From Bacteroidetes bacterium 37-13 (lineage in GTDB: Bacteria > Bacteroidota > Bacteroidia > Chitinophagales > LD1): a stretch of DNA of 64,000 nucleotides. This document shows, piece by piece, positions 10,915-20,513 of the stretch. The stretch covers positions 1 to 64,000 of the forward strand of contig MKTC01000025.1 of NCBI GenBank assembly GCA_001897535.1, read 5' to 3'. Each line of letters opens with the position of its first letter. The stretch's first letter is position 1. Under the pieces are notes generated by a model, which did not search any database, was not told where the DNA came from, and was given only the letters and a program-made list of their open reading frames with translations. The position numbers and the translations under genes are program-made.

Positions 10915-11547
10915 ATGAAATCTTTTGAGAAGTTGCTTCAGAACAATAAAAATTGGGCAAGTGACAGAATAAAAAACGACCCTGGTTTTTTTAATCGTTT
11001 AGTGAATCTTCAAATGCCTGAATTTTTGTGGATAGGTTGCAGCGACAGCCGCGTTCCGGCAAATGAAATTACCGGCACCAATCCCGGAGAAATTTTTGTA
11101 CATCGCAATATTTCAAACCTTGTGATACAAAACGATTTAAACTTGCTTAGCGTACTGCAATATGCGGTTGAAGTATTGCATGTGAAACATATAATTGTGT
11201 GTGGACACTACGGCTGCGGAGGCATTAAAGCCGCAATGGATAATATTAGCATGGGCGATTTAGATAAGTGGCTAGTGAATATAAAAGATGTTTACAACCT
11301 GAATAAAAGTGAAGTTGATGCTATTGAAAATGAGGAAGAACGATTGAACCGAATGGTTGAATTAAATGCCAAACATCAACTGCTGAATCTTGCAAAAACA
11401 ACAATTATCCAAAAGGCTTGGAAACACAATAAAATGCCGCATTTACACGCTTGGGCTTATAGTTTATCTGATGGCGTGTTAAGAACAGTTTTTGATATGC
11501 CTCCGGGTTCTCCAATTGATAAAATTTATGAGTTCGATAATTTGTAA
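10915..11547 (+). CDS. can: Beta-class carbonic anhydrase
   Basis: WIGCSDSRVPANEI, CGHYGCGGIKAA; start MKSFEKLLQNNKNWA at 10915 preferred over 10864. Confidence 0.94.
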   Translation: MKSFEKLLQNNKNWASDRIKNDPGFFNRLVNLQMPEFLWIGCSDSRVPANEITGTNPGEIFVHRNISNLVIQNDLNLLSVLQYAVEVLHVKHIIVCGHYGCGGIKAAMDNISMGDLDKWLVNIKDVYNLNKSEVDAIENEEERLNRMVELNAKHQLLNLAKTTIIQKAWKHNKMPHLHAWAYSLSDGVLRTVFDMPPGSPIDKIYEFDNL

Positions 11548-12415
11548 GCTAAGCTACAGAAAGCTGTTTAGCATTTTTTCTTTCTTAATTTTAAGTGAGA
11601 TTTTGCTTTCTCAAACTGGCAACTTTGTAGTAGAAGGTCATAGAGGTGCAAGAGGTTTATTTGCAGAAAATACCATTGAAGGTTTTAAGCAAACTTTAAA
11701 GTTAGGCGTACATGTTTTAGAAATGGACGTAGTAATTTCTAAAGATATGAAAGTGGTAGTGAGCCACGACCAATGGTTTAAGAAAAATATTTGCGAAAAT
11801 GTAACGGGTTCAAAAAAGAAATACTATCTCTATTCGATGAACTACAACGAAATTCGCACTTTTGATTGTGGTTCAAAACACAACAAAAAGTTTCCACAGC
11901 AAAAGAATTTTGCTGCGCCCAAACCCTTACTTAGTGAATTATTGGATAGCTTAGAGCAATTTGCAAAGCGTGAAAATTTACCGCTTCCGTTCTATAATAT
12001 TGAAATAAAATCCACCAAGAAAGGAGATGGCAAAATTCACCCAAAAGTTGAGGTTTACACCAAATTAGTTTATGATGAAATTTCTAATCATCATGTTGTA
12101 ACGCGTACCAATATTCAATCTTTTGATGTGCGACCTTTAGAAATAATGAAGCAATTAAATTCTAATCTTTCTATTGCTTTACTATCGCTAAATATAAGTG
12201 GCGCAAAAAAGAGCTTGAAGAAGCTAAGTTTTAAACCGAATACTTATAGCCCGCTTTATTTATTTACACACAAGCAAACAGTTAACTATTGCCACGAGAA
12301 CGGTCTAAAAATTATTCCCTGGACAGTAAATAGCCCTAAAAAAATGCTAAAAATGAAATCGCTTGGCTGCAATGGAATTATTACCGACTATCCCAATATT
12401 GCGCTAAAATTATAG
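11528..12415 (+). CDS. Glycerophosphodiester phosphodiesterase family protein
   Basis: VEGHRGARGLFAENTIEGFKQTL, VVSHDQWF, IIPWTVNSPKKM; start choice 11528 uncertain. Confidence 0.9.
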   Translation: MSSIICKLSYRKLFSIFSFLILSEILLSQTGNFVVEGHRGARGLFAENTIEGFKQTLKLGVHVLEMDVVISKDMKVVVSHDQWFKKNICENVTGSKKKYYLYSMNYNEIRTFDCGSKHNKKFPQQKNFAAPKPLLSELLDSLEQFAKRENLPLPFYNIEIKSTKKGDGKIHPKVEVYTKLVYDEISNHHVVTRTNIQSFDVRPLEIMKQLNSNLSIALLSLNISGAKKSLKKLSFKPNTYSPLYLFTHKQTVNYCHENGLKIIPWTVNSPKKMLKMKSLGCNGIITDYPNIALKL

Positions 12416-12563
12416 ATTTTCGTAGCTTTATGAAGTTAGAAGTAAGCATTATTAAAAAAACAATACTTCTTGTGAAATTTTAATTTACATTTTACTTTGT
12501 TGCCTTTTCAAATTGAGCGTTAGCCATATTTACATAAATGTGTAAGGCGCAACTATATTTAAA

Positions 12564-14441
12564 ATGATAAATAAAGGACTTCCAATTTCTGCTTCGTTAG
12601 AACAATCCAACCCAAATAAAAACCATTCTCTCAATAATACTTATAGTAAAAAGCGCGCTTTTATTCTTGCTGTATTAGCCACTATTATTGGCGTATGCGT
12701 TAGTATAATTGCTAAGGCATTGATTTATTTAATCAATTTCATTACAAATGTTTCCTTCTTCTGGAATTTTTCGATAACACATTCAAGTCCAACAAACAAC
12801 AACTTAGGTTGGTGGGTTATTTTAATTCCTGCCATTGGCGGTTTAATTGTTGGGTTAATGGCACTTTATGGTTCAAAAGCAATAAGAGGCCACGGCATTC
12901 CCGAAGCAATGGAACAAATTCTTACAAATCAAAGCAAAATTAAACCTTCCATAACATACTTAAAACCAATATCAGCAGCAATTTCTATCGGTTCCGGTGG
13001 TCCTTTTGGCGCTGAAGGTCCAATAATTGCAACAGGTGGAGCCTTAGGTTCCACAATAGGTCAGCTACTAAAAATTACACCTAACGAGCGGAAAATATTA
13101 CTCGCTGCCGGAGCTACTGCGGGAATGGCTGCAATATTCGGAAGCCCTGTTGCTGCAATACTTTTAGCGATTGAACTTTTGCTTTTTGAGTTTTCGCCAC
13201 GCTCTTTTATTCCTGTTGCGATAGCTTGTATTACCGGAGCAGCAGGGCATCATTTTTTATTCGGAAGTAATGTGTTTTTCCCATTGCAAAATCCAATTGG
13301 AGTAGCTTCAAATGCAGCACTATTTTTTTATGGAGTAATGGGAATTGTAGTCGGATTTTTATCCATTGCTACAACCAAAATTGTTTACCGGATAGAAGAC
13401 ACTTTTGAAAAACTTCCGATACACTGGGCATTGTGGCCCGCAATTGGCGGTGTAGCCGTTGGTGTTATCGGCTATTTCGATCCGCGAACTTTAGGCGTTG
13501 GCTATGAAAATATTACAGATGTTCTTTCAGGCAATATGGCAATTTCACTTGTTGCTTCTCTTTGTCTTTTGAAATTTGTTTCTTGGGCAATTTCACTTGG
13601 CAGCGGCACTTCCGGAGGTACTTTAGCGCCATTGCTAACTATTGGCGGAGCAATTGGCGCTTTAATTGGCACACTTGGCATTTATCTTTTCCCCGAAGCA
13701 GGAATTTCAATTTCGTTGGCTGCTTTAGTTGGCATGTCAGCACTGTTTGCAGGCGCATCACGCGCTTTTCTCACATCAATTGTGTTTGCATTAGAAACTA
13801 CCGGTGAGATTCATGCCTTTCTTCCACTATTAGCAACTTGCACCGGTTCGTTTTTGGTTTCCTACTTTTTGATGGATAACACAATTATGACAGAGAAAAT
13901 ATCTCGCAGAGGTGTGTTTACACCAAACTCTTACGAGCCTGATATTTTAGAAAGAATAAGAGTAGGCGATACTTTAGAAGAAGAAGGAATTGTGATAAGC
14001 GACAAAATGAAAACAGGCGAAGTAAAACATTGGGTTGAACAAGAATCTGAATTGCAAAGCAACTATTTTATTATTGCTACCGAAGCAGGTGAGTACAAAG
14101 GTTTACTAAGTTTAAGCACTTTATTAAATTCATTACATCAACCTGATACTGAAGTTGGTGAATTGGTAAAACGCAGAGGCACGTTTATTCGCGCAGAAGA
14201 CAACCTAAAAACTGCTATGCAGCTAATGGCAAAAGAAAATGTAGATATTCTTCCAATTATTGCAGAACAAAAAATTATCGGAGTATTATCGTTCAATAAT
14301 ATTTTATCTGTTTACAAAGAAAACCTGGAAGAAAATGAAAAGAGGCAAGTGCAAATTTCTATAAACCGACAACGACTTAAAATTTTAGTAAAAGGTCATA
14401 AATTAGTTTCGTTGGTTAAAAGAAAAAACAGTAATGCTTAA
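12564..14441 (+). CDS. ClC family chloride channel with C-terminal CBS domains
   Basis: GSGGPFGAEGPII (ClC GKEGP-type), GSGTSGGTLAP, C-terminal CBS pair. Confidence 0.94.
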   Translation: MINKGLPISASLEQSNPNKNHSLNNTYSKKRAFILAVLATIIGVCVSIIAKALIYLINFITNVSFFWNFSITHSSPTNNNLGWWVILIPAIGGLIVGLMALYGSKAIRGHGIPEAMEQILTNQSKIKPSITYLKPISAAISIGSGGPFGAEGPIIATGGALGSTIGQLLKITPNERKILLAAGATAGMAAIFGSPVAAILLAIELLLFEFSPRSFIPVAIACITGAAGHHFLFGSNVFFPLQNPIGVASNAALFFYGVMGIVVGFLSIATTKIVYRIEDTFEKLPIHWALWPAIGGVAVGVIGYFDPRTLGVGYENITDVLSGNMAISLVASLCLLKFVSWAISLGSGTSGGTLAPLLTIGGAIGALIGTLGIYLFPEAGISISLAALVGMSALFAGASRAFLTSIVFALETTGEIHAFLPLLATCTGSFLVSYFLMDNTIMTEKISRRGVFTPNSYEPDILERIRVGDTLEEEGIVISDKMKTGEVKHWVEQESELQSNYFIIATEAGEYKGLLSLSTLLNSLHQPDTEVGELVKRRGTFIRAEDNLKTAMQLMAKENVDILPIIAEQKIIGVLSFNNILSVYKENLEENEKRQVQISINRQRLKILVKGHKLVSLVKRKNSNA

Positions 14442-14443
14442 TT

Positions 14444-16906
14444 TTAGAAAGATATGATTACTTTTATATTGATACTTCTTCCCATGTTGTAAATACCCAA
14501 TTTCCCATTAGGTGAGTTTTGGTAATATTCAAAATATTTTAGGCGGCTTAAATGAGATTGGTATGCTTTGTCGAGTAAATTATTTACTTGAAAAACAAAC
14601 TGTACTGTTCTATCTTCACTCAAACCAAGCGAGGCAGAAATACCTAAATTAAGTAGCCAATAAGCAGGCGTAAATGTTTCTGAATTGTTTAATCCCAAGT
14701 ATCTATTTTGACTTGCATTATACTCTAATCCAAAACTTGGCAATATTGAAAACGTGTGCGATTTTATTTTACTAAACTTCACCAAATACGAAATATTACT
14801 TGTGAATTTTAATGGAGGAATTAGCGGCAAATATTCTCCATTTATTTTCTTGCCTTTGTATTGTTTATTCCTATTCATTCCATAAATCAAACTAAGACTA
14901 CTTTCTAAATTAAATCCACTCAGCTTTTCAGGATGAATTGCCAACCAAAATTCTCCACCATAAAGCTGTGCCTTCGATTGCTTATATTGATATGTTCTGT
15001 TTCCTTGTGCATCAACAATTGCATTTCCCTGAGCATCGGTAACTAAACTTAAATAGATATAGTTTTGAATGTTATTATTAAAGGCATTCAACTCAAATGA
15101 AACATCAGTAAAATTTCCCAGTATTCCTAAATCTTCTTGTAGCGAAAACTCGGGATTAAAATTTCTATTTCCCAAATAGATAATATGCGCACCAGGATCA
15201 AGTCCATTACTTGCCATTTCAGTAATGTTTGGCGCGCGATACGCTCTTCCAATATTAGCCTTTAGTGTAATTCCTTTTGCTGCCTTAAAACTTAAACCTA
15301 AACTTGCCGATATGCCATGAAATATTTTTTTGTTTGCAGCATATTGTAAAGTTGAATTTGCAGTATCAGGGAAAAAAGCCTGCTGCATAAAGCCAGTGTG
15401 AGGATTGGTTGAAACATAAAAATCTTTCCATTGCACATTTCGCAAATCATATCTAATTCCTCCGCTGATACTCCATCTTTTGTATTTCCATTTTCCAAAT
15501 GCAAAAAATCCTCCTTCGTATAAAGCATAATTGGGGATTGGAAAATCAGTAGCTTTTTTATTTTTATTAAACTGCAACATTCCATTTGCGCCTACTGAAA
15601 TTTCAAAATTGTAAAACTTTGGGAGGTTGTATTTTATACCATAATTTACTGTGTTTAGCTGTACAAACATTCCGGGTAAATCAACATACTTTATATGCGT
15701 AAATTCCTTTCTTACGTTTTGTTGAAACCCTAAAACAACATCTATACTTCCCTTTTCAACTTTATAGAAACTTTGTACAAAAACTCTATAATGCTGAATA
15801 TGTTGCGACAGAATTGGAATTTTATACGCCTGTAGTTCTTCAGAAGAAACTAAAGGTCTATTCTTTAAGTCGTCTTCATTATTGTCAAAAATCTGTTTGG
15901 TAAATTTTCTAGAAAGCGAGTCTCTACTTCCATCTGGAATACCTTGCTTATTATCGTATAAAGTGAAACTAAAACGCGTATAACCTTTTGAGGAATGATG
16001 CCCAAAACGGAACGAAAAATTCTTCTCACTAAAGTTTGAAAGGTAAACTCTATCATCAATTGAGTTTCGATAATTTTGAGCTGCTCGATAAGAACCATTT
16101 AATGAAAGTAAAAAACGGCTATCGCTATATTCAGTATTTAATCCGCTTCCGACTAAATTGTTATTGCTTTGATATTCAGTTGTAAATCTTCCATGCAATT
16201 TTCCATCTTGTTTATCAGGAATGAATGAAGACAGACTAATTACGCCAGCTAGTGCATCTGAACCATACATTAAACTTGCGGGACCTTTTACCACTGCTGC
16301 ATTTGCAATGTTGTAGTAATCAACTTCTAAACCATGTTCATCGCCCCACTGCTGCCCTTCTTGTCGCATTCCATCATAGAGTGTTAAAACTCGGTTGTAG
16401 CCTAAACCACGAATAAATGGCTTAGAAATATTAGGGCCGGTTTTTAAAACATTTAATCCGGGCGCGTTGTTCGCTAAAATATCAATGATATTACTTGCCG
16501 ATGATTGTTCAATTTTAGCTTGCGAAATCGGAAGTATTGGAATTGGATTCTCTTTTAACAGAGTTGCTTTTGAACTTTCGGAAATAACAATTTCATTAAG
16601 ATTATTCGAATGCTCTTTTAATTGAATATTAACGATTAAATGTTCTCCATTTAATAAAGTAACTGCTTGGTTAAAAGTTTCAAAACCTAAAAAAGAACAA
16701 GTAAGTAAATAACTTCCGGGTTTTACATTTTCAATATTATACTTTCCATTTTTATCTGTAATTGCTGAATAAGACATTCCTTTTAAACCAATTATGGCAA
16801 ACTCAATTACACTCCTTCCAAAAGTAACGCTGCCTGAGATTCTTGCAGATTCAGCATTCACAGCATTTACAATAAAAATCAACATAAGGAAAGCAAAATT
16901 TCGCAT
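14444..16906 (-). CDS. TonB-dependent receptor with carboxypeptidase-like N-terminal domain
   Basis: CarboxypepD_reg-like domain, plug (IDILANNAPGLNVLKTGPNISKPFIRGLGYNRVLTLYDG), C-terminal beta barrel; signal peptide from MRNFAFLMLIF. Confidence 0.92.
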   Translation of the reverse strand: MRNFAFLMLIFIVNAVNAESARISGSVTFGRSVIEFAIIGLKGMSYSAITDKNGKYNIENVKPGSYLLTCSFLGFETFNQAVTLLNGEHLIVNIQLKEHSNNLNEIVISESSKATLLKENPIPILPISQAKIEQSSASNIIDILANNAPGLNVLKTGPNISKPFIRGLGYNRVLTLYDGMRQEGQQWGDEHGLEVDYYNIANAAVVKGPASLMYGSDALAGVISLSSFIPDKQDGKLHGRFTTEYQSNNNLVGSGLNTEYSDSRFLLSLNGSYRAAQNYRNSIDDRVYLSNFSEKNFSFRFGHHSSKGYTRFSFTLYDNKQGIPDGSRDSLSRKFTKQIFDNNEDDLKNRPLVSSEELQAYKIPILSQHIQHYRVFVQSFYKVEKGSIDVVLGFQQNVRKEFTHIKYVDLPGMFVQLNTVNYGIKYNLPKFYNFEISVGANGMLQFNKNKKATDFPIPNYALYEGGFFAFGKWKYKRWSISGGIRYDLRNVQWKDFYVSTNPHTGFMQQAFFPDTANSTLQYAANKKIFHGISASLGLSFKAAKGITLKANIGRAYRAPNITEMASNGLDPGAHIIYLGNRNFNPEFSLQEDLGILGNFTDVSFELNAFNNNIQNYIYLSLVTDAQGNAIVDAQGNRTYQYKQSKAQLYGGEFWLAIHPEKLSGFNLESSLSLIYGMNRNKQYKGKKINGEYLPLIPPLKFTSNISYLVKFSKIKSHTFSILPSFGLEYNASQNRYLGLNNSETFTPAYWLLNLGISASLGLSEDRTVQFVFQVNNLLDKAYQSHLSRLKYFEYYQNSPNGKLGIYNMGRSINIKVIISF

Positions 16907-16944
16907 TGCATAAAATATTAGTTTTGTCGGCAAATATAATAAAG

Positions 16945-16963
16945 TTAGGTTAGTCTAAAATAA
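16945..16963. promoter_or_regulatory. DtxR/IdeR-type operator candidate
   Basis: TTAGGTTAGTCTAAAATAA; 16/19 identity to the DtxR-type consensus TTAGGTTAGCCTAACCTAA; lies between divergent TonB receptor and DtxR-family gene. Confidence 0.65.
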
Positions 16964-16981
16964 TAATGAAAATAATTTACT

Positions 16982-16989
16982 TACTTTTG
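16982..16989 (+). promoter_or_regulatory. -7 element TACTTTTG
   Basis: TAnnTTTG, 4 nt before ATG at 16994. Confidence 0.55.
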
Positions 16990-16993
16990 TTAG

Positions 16994-17653
16994 ATGATTT
17001 TGTCTCAAACAGAAGAAAACTATTTAAAAGCGCTCTTTCACCTCACGAATCGAAATGGTGAACAAGCAGAAGTTGGCACAAATGAATTAGCCTCCTTCTT
17101 AAATGTGAAGCCAGCATCAGTAAACGATATGCTTAAGCGATTAAGAGAAAAAGAATTGGTAGAAAATGAACGCTACGGGAAAATTTTCTTAACCAATTCA
17201 GGACAAAAAATTGCAGTGCAAATAGTGCGAAAACACCGCTTGTGGGAAACTTTTCTCTATAAAAAACTCTCTTTTAGTTGGGATGAAGTTCACGAAGTGG
17301 CAGAGCAATTAGAACACATCAATTCTCCAAAACTAATTGAACAATTAGAGAAATTTTTAGACTACCCTGAATTTGACCCGCATGGCGATGCAATACCAAA
17401 TGCTAAAGGCGAAATTAAACTCCAAAAGCGAACAACACTCTCCGAAGTTGAGTTAGGGAAAAGTTGTAAGCTAATTGCTGTAAAAGACAGCAATGCAGAT
17501 TTTCTGCAATACGTATTAAAAGTAGGTTTAGAATTAGGAAGCAAAATTAAAGTATTAAACCGCCAAGAGTTTGATGGTTCATTAGAAATTGAAATAAAAA
17601 AAAACGTGTTATCTGTGAGTCAAAAGTTTGCTGATAATGTATTTGTGGAATAA
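16994..17653 (+). CDS. DtxR/MntR-family metal-dependent transcriptional regulator
   Basis: MILSQTEENYLKALFHL...LNVKPASVNDMLKRLREKELVENERYGKIFLTNSGQKIAVQIVRKHRLWETFL...EHINSPKLIEQLEKFLDYPEFDPHGDAIP. Confidence 0.95.
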   Translation: MILSQTEENYLKALFHLTNRNGEQAEVGTNELASFLNVKPASVNDMLKRLREKELVENERYGKIFLTNSGQKIAVQIVRKHRLWETFLYKKLSFSWDEVHEVAEQLEHINSPKLIEQLEKFLDYPEFDPHGDAIPNAKGEIKLQKRTTLSEVELGKSCKLIAVKDSNADFLQYVLKVGLELGSKIKVLNRQEFDGSLEIEIKKNVLSVSQKFADNVFVE

Positions 17654-17663
17654 ATCCTTAGCA

Positions 17664-18068
17664 ATGAAAAAATTCACTTTTGTTTTGTTGATTGCCGTTT
17701 TATTAGTCTTTGCACTACTCACTATTTTCATGACTAATTCCGTTATCTTTGACCTGTTTGGCATAAGAGAAAAGGAGGGAAACTTTGTACCATTTGTGGT
17801 TTGGGCAAATTGGTTTTGCGGCTTTTTGTATTTAGCGGCTGCCTATGGTTTAGCCAAGAAAAAGGAATGGACAATTCAAGTACTTTCTATTGCATTAGCA
17901 GTTTTAATTATCACTTTCACAGGTTTAGTGTTTTACATTTATACCGGAGGAATTTATGAAACCAAAACAGTTGGTGCCATGCTATTTAGAATTGCAGTAA
18001 CTTTAGCATTTGCATTCCTTGCGCGCAATGCAATCAACACAAATTTTAAGGCAAACAAGCAGAAATAA
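17664..18068 (+). CDS. Hypothetical multi-TM protein
   Basis: Hydrophobic segments; start MKKFTFVLLIAVLL preferred. Confidence 0.65.
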   Translation: MKKFTFVLLIAVLLVFALLTIFMTNSVIFDLFGIREKEGNFVPFVVWANWFCGFLYLAAAYGLAKKKEWTIQVLSIALAVLIITFTGLVFYIYTGGIYETKTVGAMLFRIAVTLAFAFLARNAINTNFKANKQK

Positions 18069-18070
18069 AA

Positions 18071-18094
18071 AAGGCTTCAATTGCTTGAAACCTT
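18071..18094. terminator. Candidate bidirectional hairpin terminator
   Basis: AAGGCTTCAA-TTGC-TTGAAACCTT between convergent CDS and tRNA. Confidence 0.5.
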
Positions 18095-18103
18095 TACTTT
18101 GAG

Positions 18104-18177
18104 TGATTCGGATTGGATTCGAACCAATGACCCACAGCTTAGAAGGCTGTTGCTCTATCCAACTGAGCTACCGAACC
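18104..18177 (-). tRNA. tRNA-Arg(TCT)
   Basis: 74-nt cloverleaf: GGTTCGG acceptor / CCGAATC A; anticodon loop CTTCTAA; T-loop TTCGAAT; -7 element TATGTTTG at 18189-18196. Confidence 0.95.
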
Positions 18178-18419
18178 ATTTGGGGGCGCAAACATACAAT
18201 TTACAGCGAATTTTAAAAATATTGACTGAATAAAATAGCGCCCAAAAGTTGTAAATGCTTCTTACTTGTTACTGAAAATCGTTGCAGCTAAACTTTAAGT
18301 CGACTAAGATATTTACGAAAAAACATTTCTATCTAAAAAACATTTATAGTGTTAGGTGGTTTTATTTTTTTAAGCATAGCATTGCTATTCACTTTACTGA
18401 AAACAAAAATCATACACAC

Positions 18420-19349
18420 ATGAAAACAATTTTCAAAAACCAAGAACGGCAATCTTTTTTTGAAAGAGAAGGCTACACTACATTTCCACTGCTAAATCAA
18501 GATGAAGTAAAAACATTGCTCAACTTATACCAATCATTGGATTTGGAATCATCAAAAAGGCAAGGCTTTCACGTAGTGATGGATAATGGTAACAAAGAAA
18601 TGGTACGCCAAGTTCGCGATAAAATTTGGCAAATTACATTGCCGCGTTTTGATGAACATTTGCAGGATTACAAATCGCATGTAGCCACTTTTGCAATTAA
18701 AGAAGTAGGCAACACCGGAATTACTCCGCCACATGCCGATTGGAGCTTTGTAGATAAAGAAGAAGAGGGCTATTTTTCTACAAGCTGCTGGATTGCTTTA
18801 ATGGATATGACTCCGGAAAATGGTTGCATGAGTGTGGTTCGCGGAGGAAGCCACAAATTATTAAACAATTACCGCCCCTCTCCTTCTCCTCAAATTCCTG
18901 TGCCGTTAGGAAGTTTAGCTTTCGATATTTTTCCATATACACAAACAATAGAAATGAAAGCCGGAGATGTGCTCATTTTCGACAATAGAACTTTTCATGC
19001 TTCGCCACCAAACACTTCTAGTGCAGTGCGCGTGGCGGCAGGCGTTGGTATCACACAAAAAGACGCGCAACTTGTTCATTATTATGTAAAGCCTGATGGC
19101 TCACTCAAGAATTTGCTCAAGTACAATGTGGACGAAGATTTCTATATGAAATACAGCAATTCCGACCTTTCAAAATTATATGATGAAGGTAAATTGATTG
19201 ATGGATACGGTACACCAACCGAACTTACTTATGAATTTGAAAACATTAGTGGAACTGAAATAAAAGAAAAACTTCTTGCCTTAGGCAATGCTTATGATTA
19301 CAGCATGGCAAACCGCTTAGCTTCGCTGTTTGGATTGGCACAGAACTAA
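18420..19349 (+). CDS. Phytanoyl-CoA dioxygenase (PhyH) family protein
   Basis: PPHADWSF (HxD), WIALMDMTPENGCMSVVRGGSH, DVLIFDNRTFHASPPNTS; start MKTIFKNQERQSFF preferred. Confidence 0.88.
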   Translation: MKTIFKNQERQSFFEREGYTTFPLLNQDEVKTLLNLYQSLDLESSKRQGFHVVMDNGNKEMVRQVRDKIWQITLPRFDEHLQDYKSHVATFAIKEVGNTGITPPHADWSFVDKEEEGYFSTSCWIALMDMTPENGCMSVVRGGSHKLLNNYRPSPSPQIPVPLGSLAFDIFPYTQTIEMKAGDVLIFDNRTFHASPPNTSSAVRVAAGVGITQKDAQLVHYYVKPDGSLKNLLKYNVDEDFYMKYSNSDLSKLYDEGKLIDGYGTPTELTYEFENISGTEIKEKLLALGNAYDYSMANRLASLFGLAQN

Positions 19350-19401
19350 TACCGAAAGGATATCCTTAATAGACCAATAAAATTGTTCTAAACGGCTATC
19401 A

Positions 19402-19419
19402 TCCCGATAGCTATCGGGA
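19402..19419. repeat. 18-bp perfect palindrome TCCCGATAGCTATCGGGA
   Basis: Exact inverted repeat in the intergenic region between convergent genes. Confidence 0.75.
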
Positions 19420-19471
19420 GTATTTTTCGGCAAAATTTCCATCTATTTTAAAAATCATTTTCGTATAACAT

Positions 19472-20011
19472 TTATTTTTCTCCTCCCGTGCCTTTAAATT
19501 GATCTTCGGTATAGCGAAAAAGCACATTAAAAGTTGTAAGCGAACCATAAATGCGCGTAATGTATTGTTGAAGTTCTACTTTCTCTTCATCAGTAAGTTT
19601 TTTATGCGCATTTATTTGCTGTTCCATCACTCTTAGCCTATCGCGCACCATCACTATTTTATGAAAAAAAGTTTCAATTGGAATTTCTTTTGGTTGTAAA
19701 TCATCGCTACCCGGTTTCATAATTAAAGTGCCACCCATCCATTTGTTGCCTAACTGTATTTTTTCTTCGGCACCATATTTATGCTCCAAAACTTCAGCTA
19801 CAGCTTGTTTTAAATCTTCAATAGTGAGTGGTGCAGCATCAGTTTCAATTTTTTCGAGAGCGGTTAAGCCCTCAAAATCGCGAGCAATACCGCGTGTTGC
19901 ACCTTCTTCTAAAAAATAAATGGTGTAATATTCTGCATCTAAATTTACCACCACACCTTTGCCATATTTTGGGTGATCTACCCTTGAGCCAATTCCGAGA
20001 TTGCTATCCAT
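19472..20011 (-). CDS. Conserved protein with N-terminal Tudor-like domain
   Basis: RVDHPKYGKGVVVNLDAEYYTIYFLEEGATRGIARDFEGL resembles the UvrD/PcrA C-terminal Tudor fold; remainder unassigned. Confidence 0.6.
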   Translation of the reverse strand: MDSNLGIGSRVDHPKYGKGVVVNLDAEYYTIYFLEEGATRGIARDFEGLTALEKIETDAAPLTIEDLKQAVAEVLEHKYGAEEKIQLGNKWMGGTLIMKPGSDDLQPKEIPIETFFHKIVMVRDRLRVMEQQINAHKKLTDEEKVELQQYITRIYGSLTTFNVLFRYTEDQFKGTGGEK

Positions 20012-20055
20012 AGTTTTCTTGTTTATTTTGCGATGTTAGCAAATACAATGGATTT

Positions 20056-20508
20056 ATGAGAGCAGTAATTCAACGGGTGAGCCATGCCGCTGTGCGAATT
20101 GAAGGACACCTTAAAGCCGAAATAAAAGCAGGCTTGTTAGTTTTAATTGGGTTTGAAGCCGAAGATAATGTAGAAGATATTGCTTGGATGAGCCGAAAAA
20201 TTACAGCACTCCGCATTTTTAATGATGAAAATAATTTAATGAATTTAAGTGTAAAAGATATTTCAGGTGAAATATTAGCAGTGAGTCAATTCACACTTTT
20301 TGCTTCATACAAAAAAGGAAATCGCCCTTCATTTATTGATGCAGCAAAACCTGAAATTGCCATTCCGCTTTATGAAAAATTTTTATTGCAGTTAGAAATC
20401 GATTTAGGTAAACCAATTGTAAGTGGCACTTTTGGTGCCGATATGAAAGTTGAACTTTTAAACAATGGTCCGGTAACTATTGTGATAGACAGTAAAAATC
20501 CTGAATAA
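20056..20508 (+). CDS. dtd: D-aminoacyl-tRNA deacylase
   Basis: MRAVIQRVSHAAVRI, SQFTLFASYKKGNRPSF, GPVTIVIDS. Confidence 0.97.
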   Translation: MRAVIQRVSHAAVRIEGHLKAEIKAGLLVLIGFEAEDNVEDIAWMSRKITALRIFNDENNLMNLSVKDISGEILAVSQFTLFASYKKGNRPSFIDAAKPEIAIPLYEKFLLQLEIDLGKPIVSGTFGADMKVELLNNGPVTIVIDSKNPE

Positions 20509-20513
20509 AAAAG

